A stretch of 64,000 nucleotides of DNA from Anas platyrhynchos (Eukaryota; Chordata; Aves; Anseriformes; Anatidae): the NCBI RefSeq assembly GCF_047663525.1, contig NC_092588.1:138686501-138750500 (forward strand), written 5' to 3'. The translations under genes were made by a program, and so were the position numbers. Shown piece after piece: positions 11,501 to 24,600 of the stretch. Positions within the stretch are counted from its first letter, which is position 1. Each line of letters opens with the position of its first letter. The notes beneath the pieces are model-generated. The model did not search any database. It had not been told where the DNA came from and saw only the letters and a list, made by a program, of their open reading frames with translations.

Positions 11501-14500
11501 CATGTTTCTACTGATCTTTTTGTTGATCTTTTTGTTTATATTTTTTGTGAGATACTATTTTCTCTCCTACTCAAAGGAAATCCTTTCTCAGCCCCTGGGA
11601 AAATCTGTGGGGTGATGAATCCTAGACAGAACGCTAAATGGGAAAACCAAGCATGTAACCAGAGACTTGGCTACATCTGTAAAAAGAGAAAGTTCAGTTC
11701 AAAACCTGACAGTATACCCAAGGGTAAGTTAGTCAAATAAAAAGGAAGATTTTTCTCTAACTTCCAGAAAGAGCAATCTATAAACACCTGCAAGACACAA
11801 AGGTACGCAACATTTTTTTTTCAACCTCTCGTTATGTATTAATCATCCATTGGAGAATATTATTATTTTGTTCCTTCAATCTATCATTCATTTTAGTGAA
11901 ACTGATAGAAGTTGCTCTGTCACAGTAACCAGTGTCAACAATCATAAATACAGTAGGAATTTTATGCTTCTCATTTGCTTCAAATTAGCAATTACCATTA
12001 TTCCAATATTTATGTAAAAAATTTCCTCAACAGCAGTGTGTTACTCGATGAGTTCATACGCACAGAGCAGGAGGAGCAGCAGTATTCATGCAGGCTGCAT
12101 TTCATCCGTGGGCCATGGCTTCAATGACACCACCTTGTGTCTATGGACATGCCCCATGCAGGAGGGATCTACCAGAGGCTGTCATCTGGGAATGTTATAA
12201 AAACTACTCTTATAGCAGGAAGAAAACAGAGCTTTGGTCTCTCTTTCCTCCCAGAGTATAATTTTAAGTTGCATCTCTGACATAATGTGGGTAGTTTTCA
12301 GTGATGCTCTACTTAAGATACGAAGACTTATCATTCTTATCACTCTATTTGCATATTGAGCATACTGTGCCTTAATGACATTTGTTTTTCATTTGAATGT
12401 ATTTGCATTTCTAACTGCAGCTTTATGTTTATTCATATAGTACTACTTGTAAAAAGTGCTAGAGAGACCTCATTCTAGTGTTCTTTATTTTTCTCTTCAT
12501 GAAATTATGCCGAAAATGTGTGCTTTTATTTTAGAGGAACTGAGACTTATTAAATGCACAGATGGTTGGTGGCCGTATGCAGGTTACTGTTACAGCATTC
12601 AAAGAAAACCCAAAACGTGGAAGGATGCTCTGACTTCATGTAAGAGGCAAGATGGAGATTTGGCAAGTGTCCACAACATCGCTGAGTACAGCTTCCTAGT
12701 GTCACAGCTTGATAACAGTGAGTACGCATGTAGTTTCTTTGCCCCGTCTGTAATAAAAAAGCTGGGCTTCATTAAATATTAATGTTTTCTCTGAAATGTC
12801 ACAAGCTGAAGGCCATATCTAACCTGTGTTCTGGTTGCTGCAGTTACGTAAACAATGATATATATTTATCAAGATATAATCTACATTTTAAAACATTTTA
12901 AAGCAGGAAAAGAAAAAAAAATATTCCTAACAGAGACATGTAAAAACCTCCAATAATCACAGTATTTGTTCCTTTTTGCTATGTTAATTGGTTCAGAAAT
13001 GAGCTCCAAATCTAAAAGAAATTTAACTTCTTGCTGAAGTTAACCTCTTGATATATCTTCTTCCAAGAAAATAAAATTTTTGATTTTCCTTGGATCTGTA
13101 GCAACCATGTGCTGGACTTGGTGACCACCACTGGTTGGCCATTACAGACCCTCTCATGCTCCCCTGTTAAAGACATGTTTTGACAAATGTCTTGATGGCT
13201 TGTGTTCAGTATGATCTCCTGACTGGCAGGACACACACAGCCACTCCCTGCTCCAAGTATTTTGTTTTACCAAGTCATAGGCACTCAGAAAATTTGCAAA
13301 AATCTTCTGCCAGTCATAAAAAGCCATATGTTTATTTATTTCAGAATTCTTGGATGGCATCTGAGGCCAAGATACATACACTCTTACAGATCTGAACAGA
13401 AACCAGAGCTTTTGTTGAAGCACAAAATCAGCTGTCGCGTACCACATCCCACCTTCTATCAGTCACTGTTTTTTATGGGTTTAGAAGTATTCATGGTATT
13501 GCATAGCAGACCATAAGCAAACCTGTCTCTTTTCATGTTTCAGAGCCAACAGAAGAGCTATGGCTGGGTCTGAATGACCTGAAGGCTCACTTCTATTTTG
13601 AGTGGAGCGATGGGACTCGTGTGACATTCACCAAATGGCAGCGCAGACATCCCACCTACATGAGTGGTCTAGAGAACTGTGTTGTTATGAAGGGGCAGGT
13701 ATAACTATGCAGTCATTGTGTAGAAATGCAAGCTAATAACTGCCTCAAACTGAAGTCACTTGTCCCTACATACTTGTTCAGGAAACTTTTTATATCTTAG
13801 CTTAAAATAATTTTCCCGATAAATTTGGCATCAGCCAGATGAGACTTCAGAGTACAGTGGAGATCAGAAACAGAAAGGCATTATTTTCCTCGGGCTACTT
13901 TTTGAAATTTCTTACCTGGTACAAAGCCAGGTTCAGAAGTTTTACGTTAGCCTTATTCTGCTGGCTGCAGCAATGAAAAAGGTTGTAGCTCTGGAGAGGG
14001 AGGAGAATGATCAAGTAATATGTTATGCTATCATAGATGCTATTGGCATACCTTGTCTTCCAGTCTGATAGACCATTAAGTTCCTCAGTGTCATTTCATT
14101 AAGGCATGAAGACCTGGCATTAGGGCATGGTTCTTCAGCTGTAATGTGAGTTACATCTATCTGCCAAATAATCTAACCTAAAACCCTATAGTGTTTCTCA
14201 CAGCTTGTCTGTCAGACTTTATTTTCATGCCACATGTGGTTGTTTGGCTTATTAGATACATGGACACACAAGTACCCACATACGCGCACACACACAAAGG
14301 CACACACAAAAAGTGTCATGAACTTTAAAAAATAAATAAATTGAAAATGCACAACTGATATGCTGTAGAACATTATTAATGTTTGTCACTATTAGGCACC
14401 AAAAGAATTGACCCTAAACCAGATTTTATGGAAAAAAAAAAAAAAGCTTTATATTCAATTTTATTTTTTACATAATTCTATTTTTAAAAGAAAGCAGTCA

Positions 14501-17500
14501 TTTTCAGAGTCTCTTCCTTGATGAATGAAATAATAGGTTTTACTGTCACACACTTAGATATGCATTATTTCAGTTTCATTGATCTCTTGTCCATAAGTAT
14601 AGTGAAATAATGCCTCTGTAAATGCAGATCTATCAGGCCCAGATGAGATATATCTTTACAAATCCTTTCATGAAACAGATAGTTATAATAGGCAATAATG
14701 CTGAGACTTCAAGATGTAATTTATTTCCTTCTTTCATCTCAAAATATCCTCAAATGAATGTTAAACCATTCCTCAAATATATATATATATTTTTAAATAA
14801 ATCTCCATTGACAATTCTACAGTCTTCTTATGTAATACATTTCAGTGAGCCTTGTAGTGAAGAAGGAGGGAAGTAGCAGTTTTCTTATGTTTATGAATGC
14901 CAATATTTTTACATGTATTTCTTTTTCCTGCTATTCCAGGATGGATACTGGGCAACTGATGTTTGTGATAAGCAACTTGGTTACATCTGTAAAAAGAAGC
15001 CTTCACCACAATCTCTTGAAAAAGAGATGATCATAGACCCAGGCTGCCAAAAAGTATATGTTCTCTCACAAATAATTTATGTTGGGAAAAATGAACAGGA
15101 ATTAATTTACTTGTTGTTTCTTCTTTTAGAGTCTTTACATTTGTATGTATCTTCTCCTCTTGAGGAAACAGTCTTTTCCCATAAGCAAATTACTAATATA
15201 TGTGCATACTTCATTTGTACTCTGAAAATACTACAGAATGTCAAGATTCATTTATGTATATATTAATACTTTTCTTTCACTTCCAGGTGACCCACCTTGT
15301 AACAAAATCACATATATCTTTGAAATAATTTCATTACTATTCTCTCTACTTATGCTTGTAGCCAAACATGCAAAATTACCAAAAGGCACTTTGTCCCTTC
15401 TTTCAGATCTACTATTTACAGTCCCCATAGCAAAATCTTTACAATAAGAACTACAAAAGAAATAAAATATTTTAAAATATAAGATTAGCTTTTCCATACC
15501 ATGTTACTACTGATGGACTACTTAGTTGGCCTTTCAGTGATATCAGAAGGTTATTTTTTCCAAACTAGTATTTTTTCCAAAATTCACGTTTTATTAAATC
15601 TATACCAACCAGCATAGATCTCTCTAACAACAGGAAAAAGCATGGGTGTTTGGGTGATATTCCTTCTTTCCACCCTCCCTACAAACAAGCACCATCTGGA
15701 ATCCTCTTGGCTCAGAAAGTTTCCTTACACATTCCTCTAAGGGTGCTAGGGGCAGCTTTGGGGAGCTGTGCTTATAGCTGAATTAATTTCAGAATCAGAA
15801 TATTTTTGCACTTCATTATGTCAGATCCTGTAGCTCTGGAAGACTTGGCTGCAGCTCCCTCTGAATGAAACACTGGTTTATTATGGTGAGGTTTGCATAA
15901 TCTCAACCTTACAAAATACTGGAATATGATAGCAGAGGCAAAATTTTCTTCGAAAATTTGAAGAGATGAAGAGTAATATCATGATGTCATCCTTTAAATA
16001 AAAAGGTCTTTGAAGGAGCAAACAAAAACAAAACAAGGCTTTTTTTTTTTTTTTTTTTTTTTTTAATCAACAGAATTGCCTAGTGTTATCTTGTTTTTAA
16101 GCCTATCTGCAACAAACTAAACATCAAATATTTACATACAAAATAGTGGAGATAATTTCTATACTGAAGTTTAATTCAATTTCAAATTAAGAACCTCATG
16201 TTTTTCACAGGGTTGGAAAAGATATGGTTCTCACTGCTATTTGGTGGGTTCTGACCTTGTAACGTTCTCAGATGCAAATAAGAAATGTGAACAAAGTAAA
16301 GCCTATCTAGCCACAGTGGAAACCAGGTAGGAAAAATACCTTTCTTTCTACTTCCAAGTTAGTACTTCTGATGAAAAAAAAAAAAAAAAAAAAAAAAAGC
16401 ATATTTTAGAAAGCTTTTCAAACCATTTCAATAACAGTTTTCAAAAATAATCAGCTACATAAAATTATCTATGTAGTAAAAAAAAAAAAAAGACATTTTA
16501 GGGCATTTTATTTAACTAACTAAAACAATTTTCAGATTTTGAGGGTTCTTGAGTTCCATTATCTCTTAATTTTCAATTCCTAATTAAAGAAACCTCTATT
16601 TTATTTTTGCTTTTCTGTTGAAAAGTGGTTACTACTATTTTCCTTTATTTACTGATGAATGTTATCTGATTATTGGAAATCTTTAAAAATATTCCCTAAA
16701 ATACCACTTAAGCCAAATTTTGAACAAATATAAGAATGCTTTCTGTACATTCCTTCCATAGCCAGAATGTGTCATCTCATGTATCTATATCTCAAATGGT
16801 CTTTGCAGGCTTCATGGTCTCTGAGGAAGATGAGTGCTTTGAGAGACAATGTGTAGCAAAGCTAACAGTGGTTTGGTCCTGACTTGCTGGTAGATTTGAG
16901 GCATCACAAAGTCTTGGACAATAGCAGCATACAATTTTAAACTGATGTGAGCTGTGATTTGTGATGTTTCACAGAATCAGATGGAGAGGAAAGAAGATAC
17001 CTTTGCCTAAAGAGGAAAAGGTGTCTTTCACTAAATATTTCTGACTACACTTAAGAGCTTGCTGAGGTGTTGCTTGAACTTCATTAAGGACCAGTTTTCT
17101 TGGGGCTGTGCTGGCATGGTAGAGATACATCTATTTGTATCAGATTTATATTGCAAATAGTATTTTGTGTTTGAATATTGTTTTCCATTTCAGAAATGAG
17201 CAAGCCTTTCTGATTAGCCTGACTGGTCTGAGGTCTGAAAAATATTTCTGGATCGGTCTCTCTGACACAGAAGAACAAGGGACTTTCAGGTGGACCAGTG
17301 GTGAAGCTCCTCTCTTCACACACTGGAACTCAGCAATGCCAGGTAAGCTCTGCATGGGTCTTCTTTTTTTTCAACGTTTTAAACACCTGTTTACAGCAAC
17401 TCATCAAATTGAGAAAAATGACTATGAGCTGAGTATTTGACCCACAAGGTGCCTGTGTGAGAAATGGACAGCAAATGTCCTGCTCTACTGCATTTCAGCA

Positions 17501-18632
17501 GAGCATATGACTGGAAACCGTTGCTTTCTCTGTAGCTAGTTATGTTTCAAGAAAGTCTTGCTGTAGTTCATATCACCTTTTCTGAAATTGAATTACTCTG
17601 ATATTGAGAATCACAAAGTAATTGACAGTCCATTTGCTGTAAATGTAAATAAAATCAAGTGCTATTTGTCCTGTGATTTGCCTGGGGTTGGCAAGATGAG
17701 GAATATTTGTATCCTAAATCCATTTTTGGGAAAGGTGGGTCTCTGAGACATACTGACCCTTATCTCAGCTGTGGCAGGAGATACTCAGAATAATTTTATA
17801 TCCAGGATGGCTTTTAATCTGCATCTTCCTTTTCACAGTTTCATATGAATAAAAACAAATATCCATTTTCTTATAAAGCAATTAAACTTTGGTTTCATTC
17901 ATTTCTTTTCTATATCACAAAGGAAAAGAACAAGGCTGTGTTGCCATGGGAACTGGAACGAATGCTGGATTATGGGATGTCATTAGCTGCCAGGAGAGAG
18001 CAAATTTTCTTTGCAAGCAGTGGGCAGCAGGAGTTCCTCCCCCTGCTCCTCCTGCACAGGTGCCTGCAGCTGCCTGTGCTGAGGGCTGGGATGGAGCCTC
18101 CCAGGGAGACTCGTGCTACAAGGTCAGCGTGCGTCTCCTTCCCTGCAAGCCTGAGCACGGGGGAGCCTAGGGGTCAGTGCCCTGCTCATCCTGATGTGCA
18201 GGGACCCAGTGCTGGGACATTTTTGGAGAATTATCTTCTCCTTGGAAGAGGAAAACTAACCCGTGAGACATAGCCATCAAAAATAACAAAACTCAACAAC
18301 AAAAAGCTTGCTACAATGAAAATAGAGAGCTAAAAATGTGTTTTATTTTATTTAAATAACAGGTGAGAACCTCACTCCATTTGTTTATGTCCAAGAATTT
18401 TGGACTTCAAACAAATGTATCTCAAGAGCTGTCAGTGTCACTTGCCTATGACATTATTTTCTAAGAGAAAACTTATGGGAGCCTGGTCCTTCAACAACCT
18501 TTTATCAGAGCATGTGATACTTTTAGATCCAGACTTAGTTTGCCATTGGTGACACATCAGCAAGTAAAAATTCTGTGCATTCCTTTCATTCCTTTGTTTT
18601 AGCAAAAAATGCCTAGAAATGCTCTCTCTCTC

Positions 18633-18665
<33 letters not shown>

Positions 18666-21600
18666 AAAAAGCAAAAGCAAAATAGTACAAGGAAAGGTTA
18701 ATAATCTGAAACATTGCTTTTCCAGATCTTTACATAAGTTTCTTCTCACTTTCTCTCTTGAGACTCTCCGCCTGTTCGAAGGACAGAAATGATTTTAGCT
18801 CTGTATTTAAATGTCTCTCAACTTTTATGTCACACCCAGTTAATTACTGTTACTCACATTATTGATTTTGCCATTTACCAAATTGCTGCTTTCTCAAAAA
18901 TGCCAAGCATACAATTCCTTACTTCATGAATGTGTGTACTTCACATCAGGAAGCAGAGCTATATGTATGCTTGCACAATAGAAAAATCTCTTCCTCACCC
19001 TGTAACAGCACCTTGTATTATAACTCACTGTTCATGCTATGTTTTCTGTTCTGTTCTAACATATTGAACTACCCACCACCTTCAATTTCTCAATAATTTC
19101 CTCCTTTCTACTGCACAATGCTAAGACTGGACTCTTCTATTTTTCTTTGAGCCTTTCAGTGGTCAAAGTTCCAATTAAGTGATAAATTATTGTGACAACT
19201 TTTGTTCTCCCTAGTCTCCTACACTACTCTTCCCTTACTATTTTAAAATAGAGGAAAGTAAGAAAAAAATACAGTCTACATTACTAACATTTAATATTAT
19301 AGGTCTTGACAGATGTTATGTTGCCTTACTCAAGAATAAAGAGATGCTGAAGTGGTACTGATCTTAATTACATAGTTAATTATATGTTATATTATATTTA
19401 GTAATTTATTATCACATTTTTTCTCAACAGTTTTTTGTGAGGGAGAGAAACCTAAAGAAGTCTTGGTTTGAAGCTGAAGAATTCTGTAGAGAAATAGGAG
19501 GAAATCTGGTCACAATCAATTCAAGAAAAGAGCAAACTTTAATAAGGCAGTTAGCATTGTGAGTACTTGCACAACATTTCATTTTCATGTTAGTGCTAAA
19601 TAAGAATTCTATCAAAATGTATTGGGAACTGGACAAGCGAGTAAATAAAAACAAGCAATTTTTAAAAGAAAATGGAAAGATATAATTTGGAAATATCATA
19701 ATGAATTATATTTTCAAAAAATATGTATATTTCAACCTGAATATTTCAAATATTTCATTTTTTGATATTTCTGAAATTTTCATAAGTTTTTCATCAGTGG
19801 CTTTCTCGAAATTTGCTCAAGCGTGTACATGTTAGCCCTCTTCCAAAAGGGAGGCATTAAATGGTTTGGCTCCAATTGTGCCTTTTTTTTTTTTAATGAC
19901 TATGATTCATATTTTAAGACACACATTCAAAAACCAAACCAAAACTAAACTAAACAAAACAAAAAACAAACCTTGAGCTAATATGTAACATAAACTGAAA
20001 TGCAAGGATTAATGTGGAAATCTTCAGACTATAAGCTGAAGACTTAAATCAAACAAACAAGAATTCGTCTTCATTCTTTTATATAAATGCTGTAAATGCC
20101 ACATTACACACAATATAGAAATTATAGCATTTTTCCCCCCAAATCAGACCACTGCTCTTTGATCGCATTTCATATTTAATATTAAGACATCTCAATGATA
20201 AATAATATATAGGTATTTAAACAAAAAACTGTGTTTCACATAGTGGTGAATTCAGGTGTAATTTCTAAAATTTTTCAAATAGATTTAAAACTATTATATA
20301 GCAAAGTGTTCATGATCTCATCCATTTTCATTTTATTATTTTTTAATATTGTGAAGAAAATAGCATATTTTTCTTCGTCTGCTAAAGCTCTTTGATTTAG
20401 CCTATTAAAATTTTGGGAAGGGAAAATTTCCTGCTATATAGTGAGTGAGATAGGAACCTATTGTATCTGATTCATAAATATGAGGAGATAAACAACAGAA
20501 ACTTTTAAATAAACTTCAATTGAAGTGTCAAGAAGGAAATCAGAGAAGTTGAAAAATATATATATTTTTTATTTTTTTCATTCATATCATATTACATCTC
20601 TCTATTCGTGCTTTACTTTTACTAAAACCTTTCCTGTGAACTCCTGCTACAAGCAAGAACTATGCTTCTGACTCAAGGATGGGAGCCCAGACTAGTGCTA
20701 TGCCACTCCACTTGCATAATTCAAAATAAATTCAAATAAATTCAAATTAAATTCGAGTGCAACATGCCTTGTCTCAAGAAAGTACACTTGGAAAGGGTGC
20801 AGTGAGCCTGGCTATGGGCCAACAATGAACAAGCAGCTCCCAATTCAGATATGACAGAAAAGTGTATGATTTCATGCTTTTTAGCACTTATACCATAGCT
20901 CCTTTTTCTACACTCATGCATTGATATTGTATGATTTCTTTAGGGATAAAGGAGTGCACGTGCAGGGATTCTGGATGGGTTTGTTTCTCTTAAATCCTGA
21001 TGAAGGATTTGCTTGGATTGATGGCTCTCCTGTAAGTACTTATTTGCTGAAGGTTAATTGCCCTTCTGACTTTTAGAATATATAGATTTTCATGTTTTTA
21101 TGCTTTTCTTCCAATCTCTAAAATTTTGGCAGGTGCAGGGCAGCACTTAACACATCAGCTGAAGAGCTGCAGTGCTTAGTGATGGCACTATCTTAGCACT
21201 ATCTTAGCACTCTAACGGAAGCACAAAGCTCTGTATTGTCATTCCTGGTGCCATGTTATACCCCATCTTCCACAGTACAAGCTCCTAGATCTTTGCTGCA
21301 TCGCAGACTAGGAAGTGCTGTGTGACAGACAGTACAGAAAAATCAGCTTGCCATCTCTTACAAAGCTAGATAAACATGACTTTCTCCATCTATCTATTTT
21401 TCCTCCACGAAAAACATGCTTTACCATAAAGTGAAATTTTTCCACCTTCTCTGGGGAGCAAGGGGTAAAGTGAGCTGATCGGCATGACTTCCACAGCCCT
21501 CTGAACTCCTTTTAATCCCATAAAAGAGGTGCTTGGGATGATGAAACCCTGAAATTGTGTGATGATGACAAACACAGTCACTTCCACACAGTTTGAAACA

Positions 21601-24600
21601 CATGGTAATTGAGATGTATTTCCCACACAGGTAATTTATGAGAACTGGGATCAAGATGAACCCAACAACCATGAAGAAATTGAACATTGTGCTATGTTTA
21701 ATAGATCACCCCAAATGCGCTGGAATGACTTGTACTGTGAACACTTACTTAATTGGATTTGTGAAACAAAAAAAGGTATGATTAGTTCACTATTTAAATG
21801 GAGTGATAAGCACAAGTTCAAAGGCAAATTGTATGGATTTCAACCAATTGAAAGGAAGAAATATATTTGGTATTTTTCATTTGCATGTTAGAGTAGTGAA
21901 TGCAACACAAAAGGAGAGGAATGAACTGAGCTATTTCAATTGTACTCAGATGCAGGAAGATATCCCTCTTACTTTATCTCTGGCTTTATCTCTTCCTGTC
22001 ACAAGTTGAATAAATTTGCAAGACAAAGATACTTATCTCTTTAGCAAGGATTTCTCTGCTTTTATCTCCTCCCTCAATTTCTATCTGCTCTGGGTTTACC
22101 CAGGAGACCTAAAGATGGAAGGGACTAAGAGTTCCCTGTACAAAAGATAAAAAAAGCTTTGGTTCCTGTTGTGAAACTAACAATGGGAACCAAACAGAGG
22201 GAGATGTTGCTATAGGAACCAGCAACTCTGAAAAGCTGATCAAAACCAGAAGCTAGCGTAGCCTTGAGGGACTCCTAGAACCACCTTAAAAGCTCCCTAA
22301 AATTAAAAGAAAGCTGACTTCACAAAGGGAATGAGTAGGAGGCATGATAGTGTGGGCAACGGAGAAGGAGCTGCACAAACAGAACTGGGTATACCTCATA
22401 TACTTCTGCCAACAAACAGCTATCCTTAAACAGTGAAAAATTACTTACTGAGTAATTGAAAAATTACTTATGCAAACAGGAAGAATCACTGTTCCCTTGT
22501 GGGTAGATTAGTCTTGCAAATACACCACCAAACCCCTGACTTCTGTGCACCAGCCTGGAGCAGCACATTCTGTGCAGCCCTTTCTGGCATGCTGGGCATG
22601 CTGCTTCATACAGATGTGGCTTTCTGCTCTTGATGGGATTACTCAGGGGGAGTTCAGAAAATATGACAGAGAGACTCTGATCAGTTTATCTTGACCCTAG
22701 ATGATCTTTCAGAAGTTAAAAATAAATAAATACTTAAATTAGACCTTGTTATTGTGAGTCTAGATTAGACGATAATACCCATGAGAGGGGAGAAACTCAG
22801 CCGTTAATTCTCATTTTTCAGCGCTTAACCCCATTGTTTGACCTGGTGTGCCTTGAGATCCATGCATAACATTGTTCACTAAATGTCTTACCATACTGCT
22901 TTTGAAAGAAGGAGTTGCACTGAGCATATTTTTCATAAATTATTCACTGTTGGTCACTCCCACAGCATTGCAAATGGCAGCAGGCAAAAGGCAGCACAAC
23001 TGGAGCTAAGTCCAACAGAGTCAGTCACCAGCCACTCATGTTGGTGGGTGCTGCCTGTACAACCACTGTCTGCACCAGCAGCAACAGTTCACCTTTAGCA
23101 AGGCTGCTCACCTGGAAACCTTGTGGTTTCCAGAATTTTCCAGCTGCTTCTCAAGGAGTTAAAAACAAAGAACAACAACAAAGAAAAAAAAAAACTCATG
23201 TTATGACCATTCTATTAAAGTCTCTTAGATGGTATGACATTCATGAAGACAAATTTTTTGTCGAGATGAGAACAAGGGTACATATACAACAAATTATTTT
23301 TTTTTTCCTTTTTGAAAAACAAGGACAGTTATAGTTAATTAGGATTAAAAAATAAAATCCAAACTAGGTGAACAATGTAAATTCACTATGAATATATTTG
23401 AATAAACCTAGTACTATTCTTCATTATCTGCTTAAGGAGAAAATATTTAGAAATTTCCAACAGATTATTATTATTATTATTATTATTATTTTGCTTCACT
23501 CTCATGTAAACTGTTCTTGTTCTTTCTTTAATAATGTGTTCCTCTATATCAAAGCTCAAAAGAAATGAAGAAGGCTAATAACTGAATGAGTAGAAATGGT
23601 GTTTGTGAAGACAAACAAACAAACAAACAAACAAACAAAAACAACAGGCATCCTAGCAGAGCTACCTTTGAGGAGCTACAGCTAGCCATGGGTATAGCAT
23701 CAGCTTCATTGCTTCCTCCTGGTCTGTACTGTAATGAGGAAGTGGGATATATACTTCCTCTCCATACATCACCTGGCTCTCTCCAGGACTCTCTTAAAAA
23801 CAAACTTGCCAAGTAAAAGGGAAGCCATCAGGATAGTAGGAATATATCTAGACAGTGGAAAATATGTGTGGTGTTAAGAAAATTATGCTCTCAGTACTTG
23901 TGAGTAGTTGACTATTTGATAGGTAAGCTTGAGAGTTGAATAGATGGATTATGATGTCTGGTACTTGTTCCGTGATTGTAAAGAAATATCAATAGCATAA
24001 TAGGCTTAAAATATAAAATACATTTTCAAATGGATGTAAGTTTCATCTACAAAGTGTTTGCTGCATATCCTGACTTATTTAATATAGTGTTTTTGGAGAT
24101 ACCTATGTACGCATTAAACATATGTGTTTTTCACTCGCTAAATGTTTCTAAATTATCATTTAATTTAATATGGTGGTATATGCCCTAAAATTTTGAGAAG
24201 TTTGTTAAATAATTCATATTTGTATTTTCTTTCTCTGTTAATAAAATAATATTTTTTTGTTATTGTTATTATTAATAGACTATTGCTCATTATGATGTTT
24301 TATTTTACAGGTACACTGCTAAAACCTGAACCAAACTACAAGCTACAAGGTAGGATTTTTTCCTCTTTCAAAAGAAGACTCTTTACAAACCAGATGAGAA
24401 TGTAATGTATATGCTTCTTTATCTTCCAGAATATCAAGCCACTGATGATGGATGGATTATACATGAGGATAAACAGTATTATTTCAGCAAAGAACATGTC
24501 CCTATGGAACAAGCACGGAGAATTTGCCAGAAGAACTTTGCCGATCTTATTGTCATTGAGAATGAAAGAAAAAGACAATTTATATGGAAATATGTAAGCA

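Larger units (their letters stand above)
8090..19430 (+). other. Copy 2 introns 2-11
   Basis: Introns of about 0.3-1.3 kb between exons 2 and 12, AT-rich, with microsatellites listed separately. Mildly GC-richer unassigned stretches lie at 9480-9790, 10860-11060 and 12040-12190. No further coding exon or recognisable mobile element seen. Confidence 0.5.

Noticed and set aside
17845..18273. 142-codon plus-strand frame
   Set aside because: Out-of-frame reading of copy 2 exon 11, kept open by its GC-rich patch.
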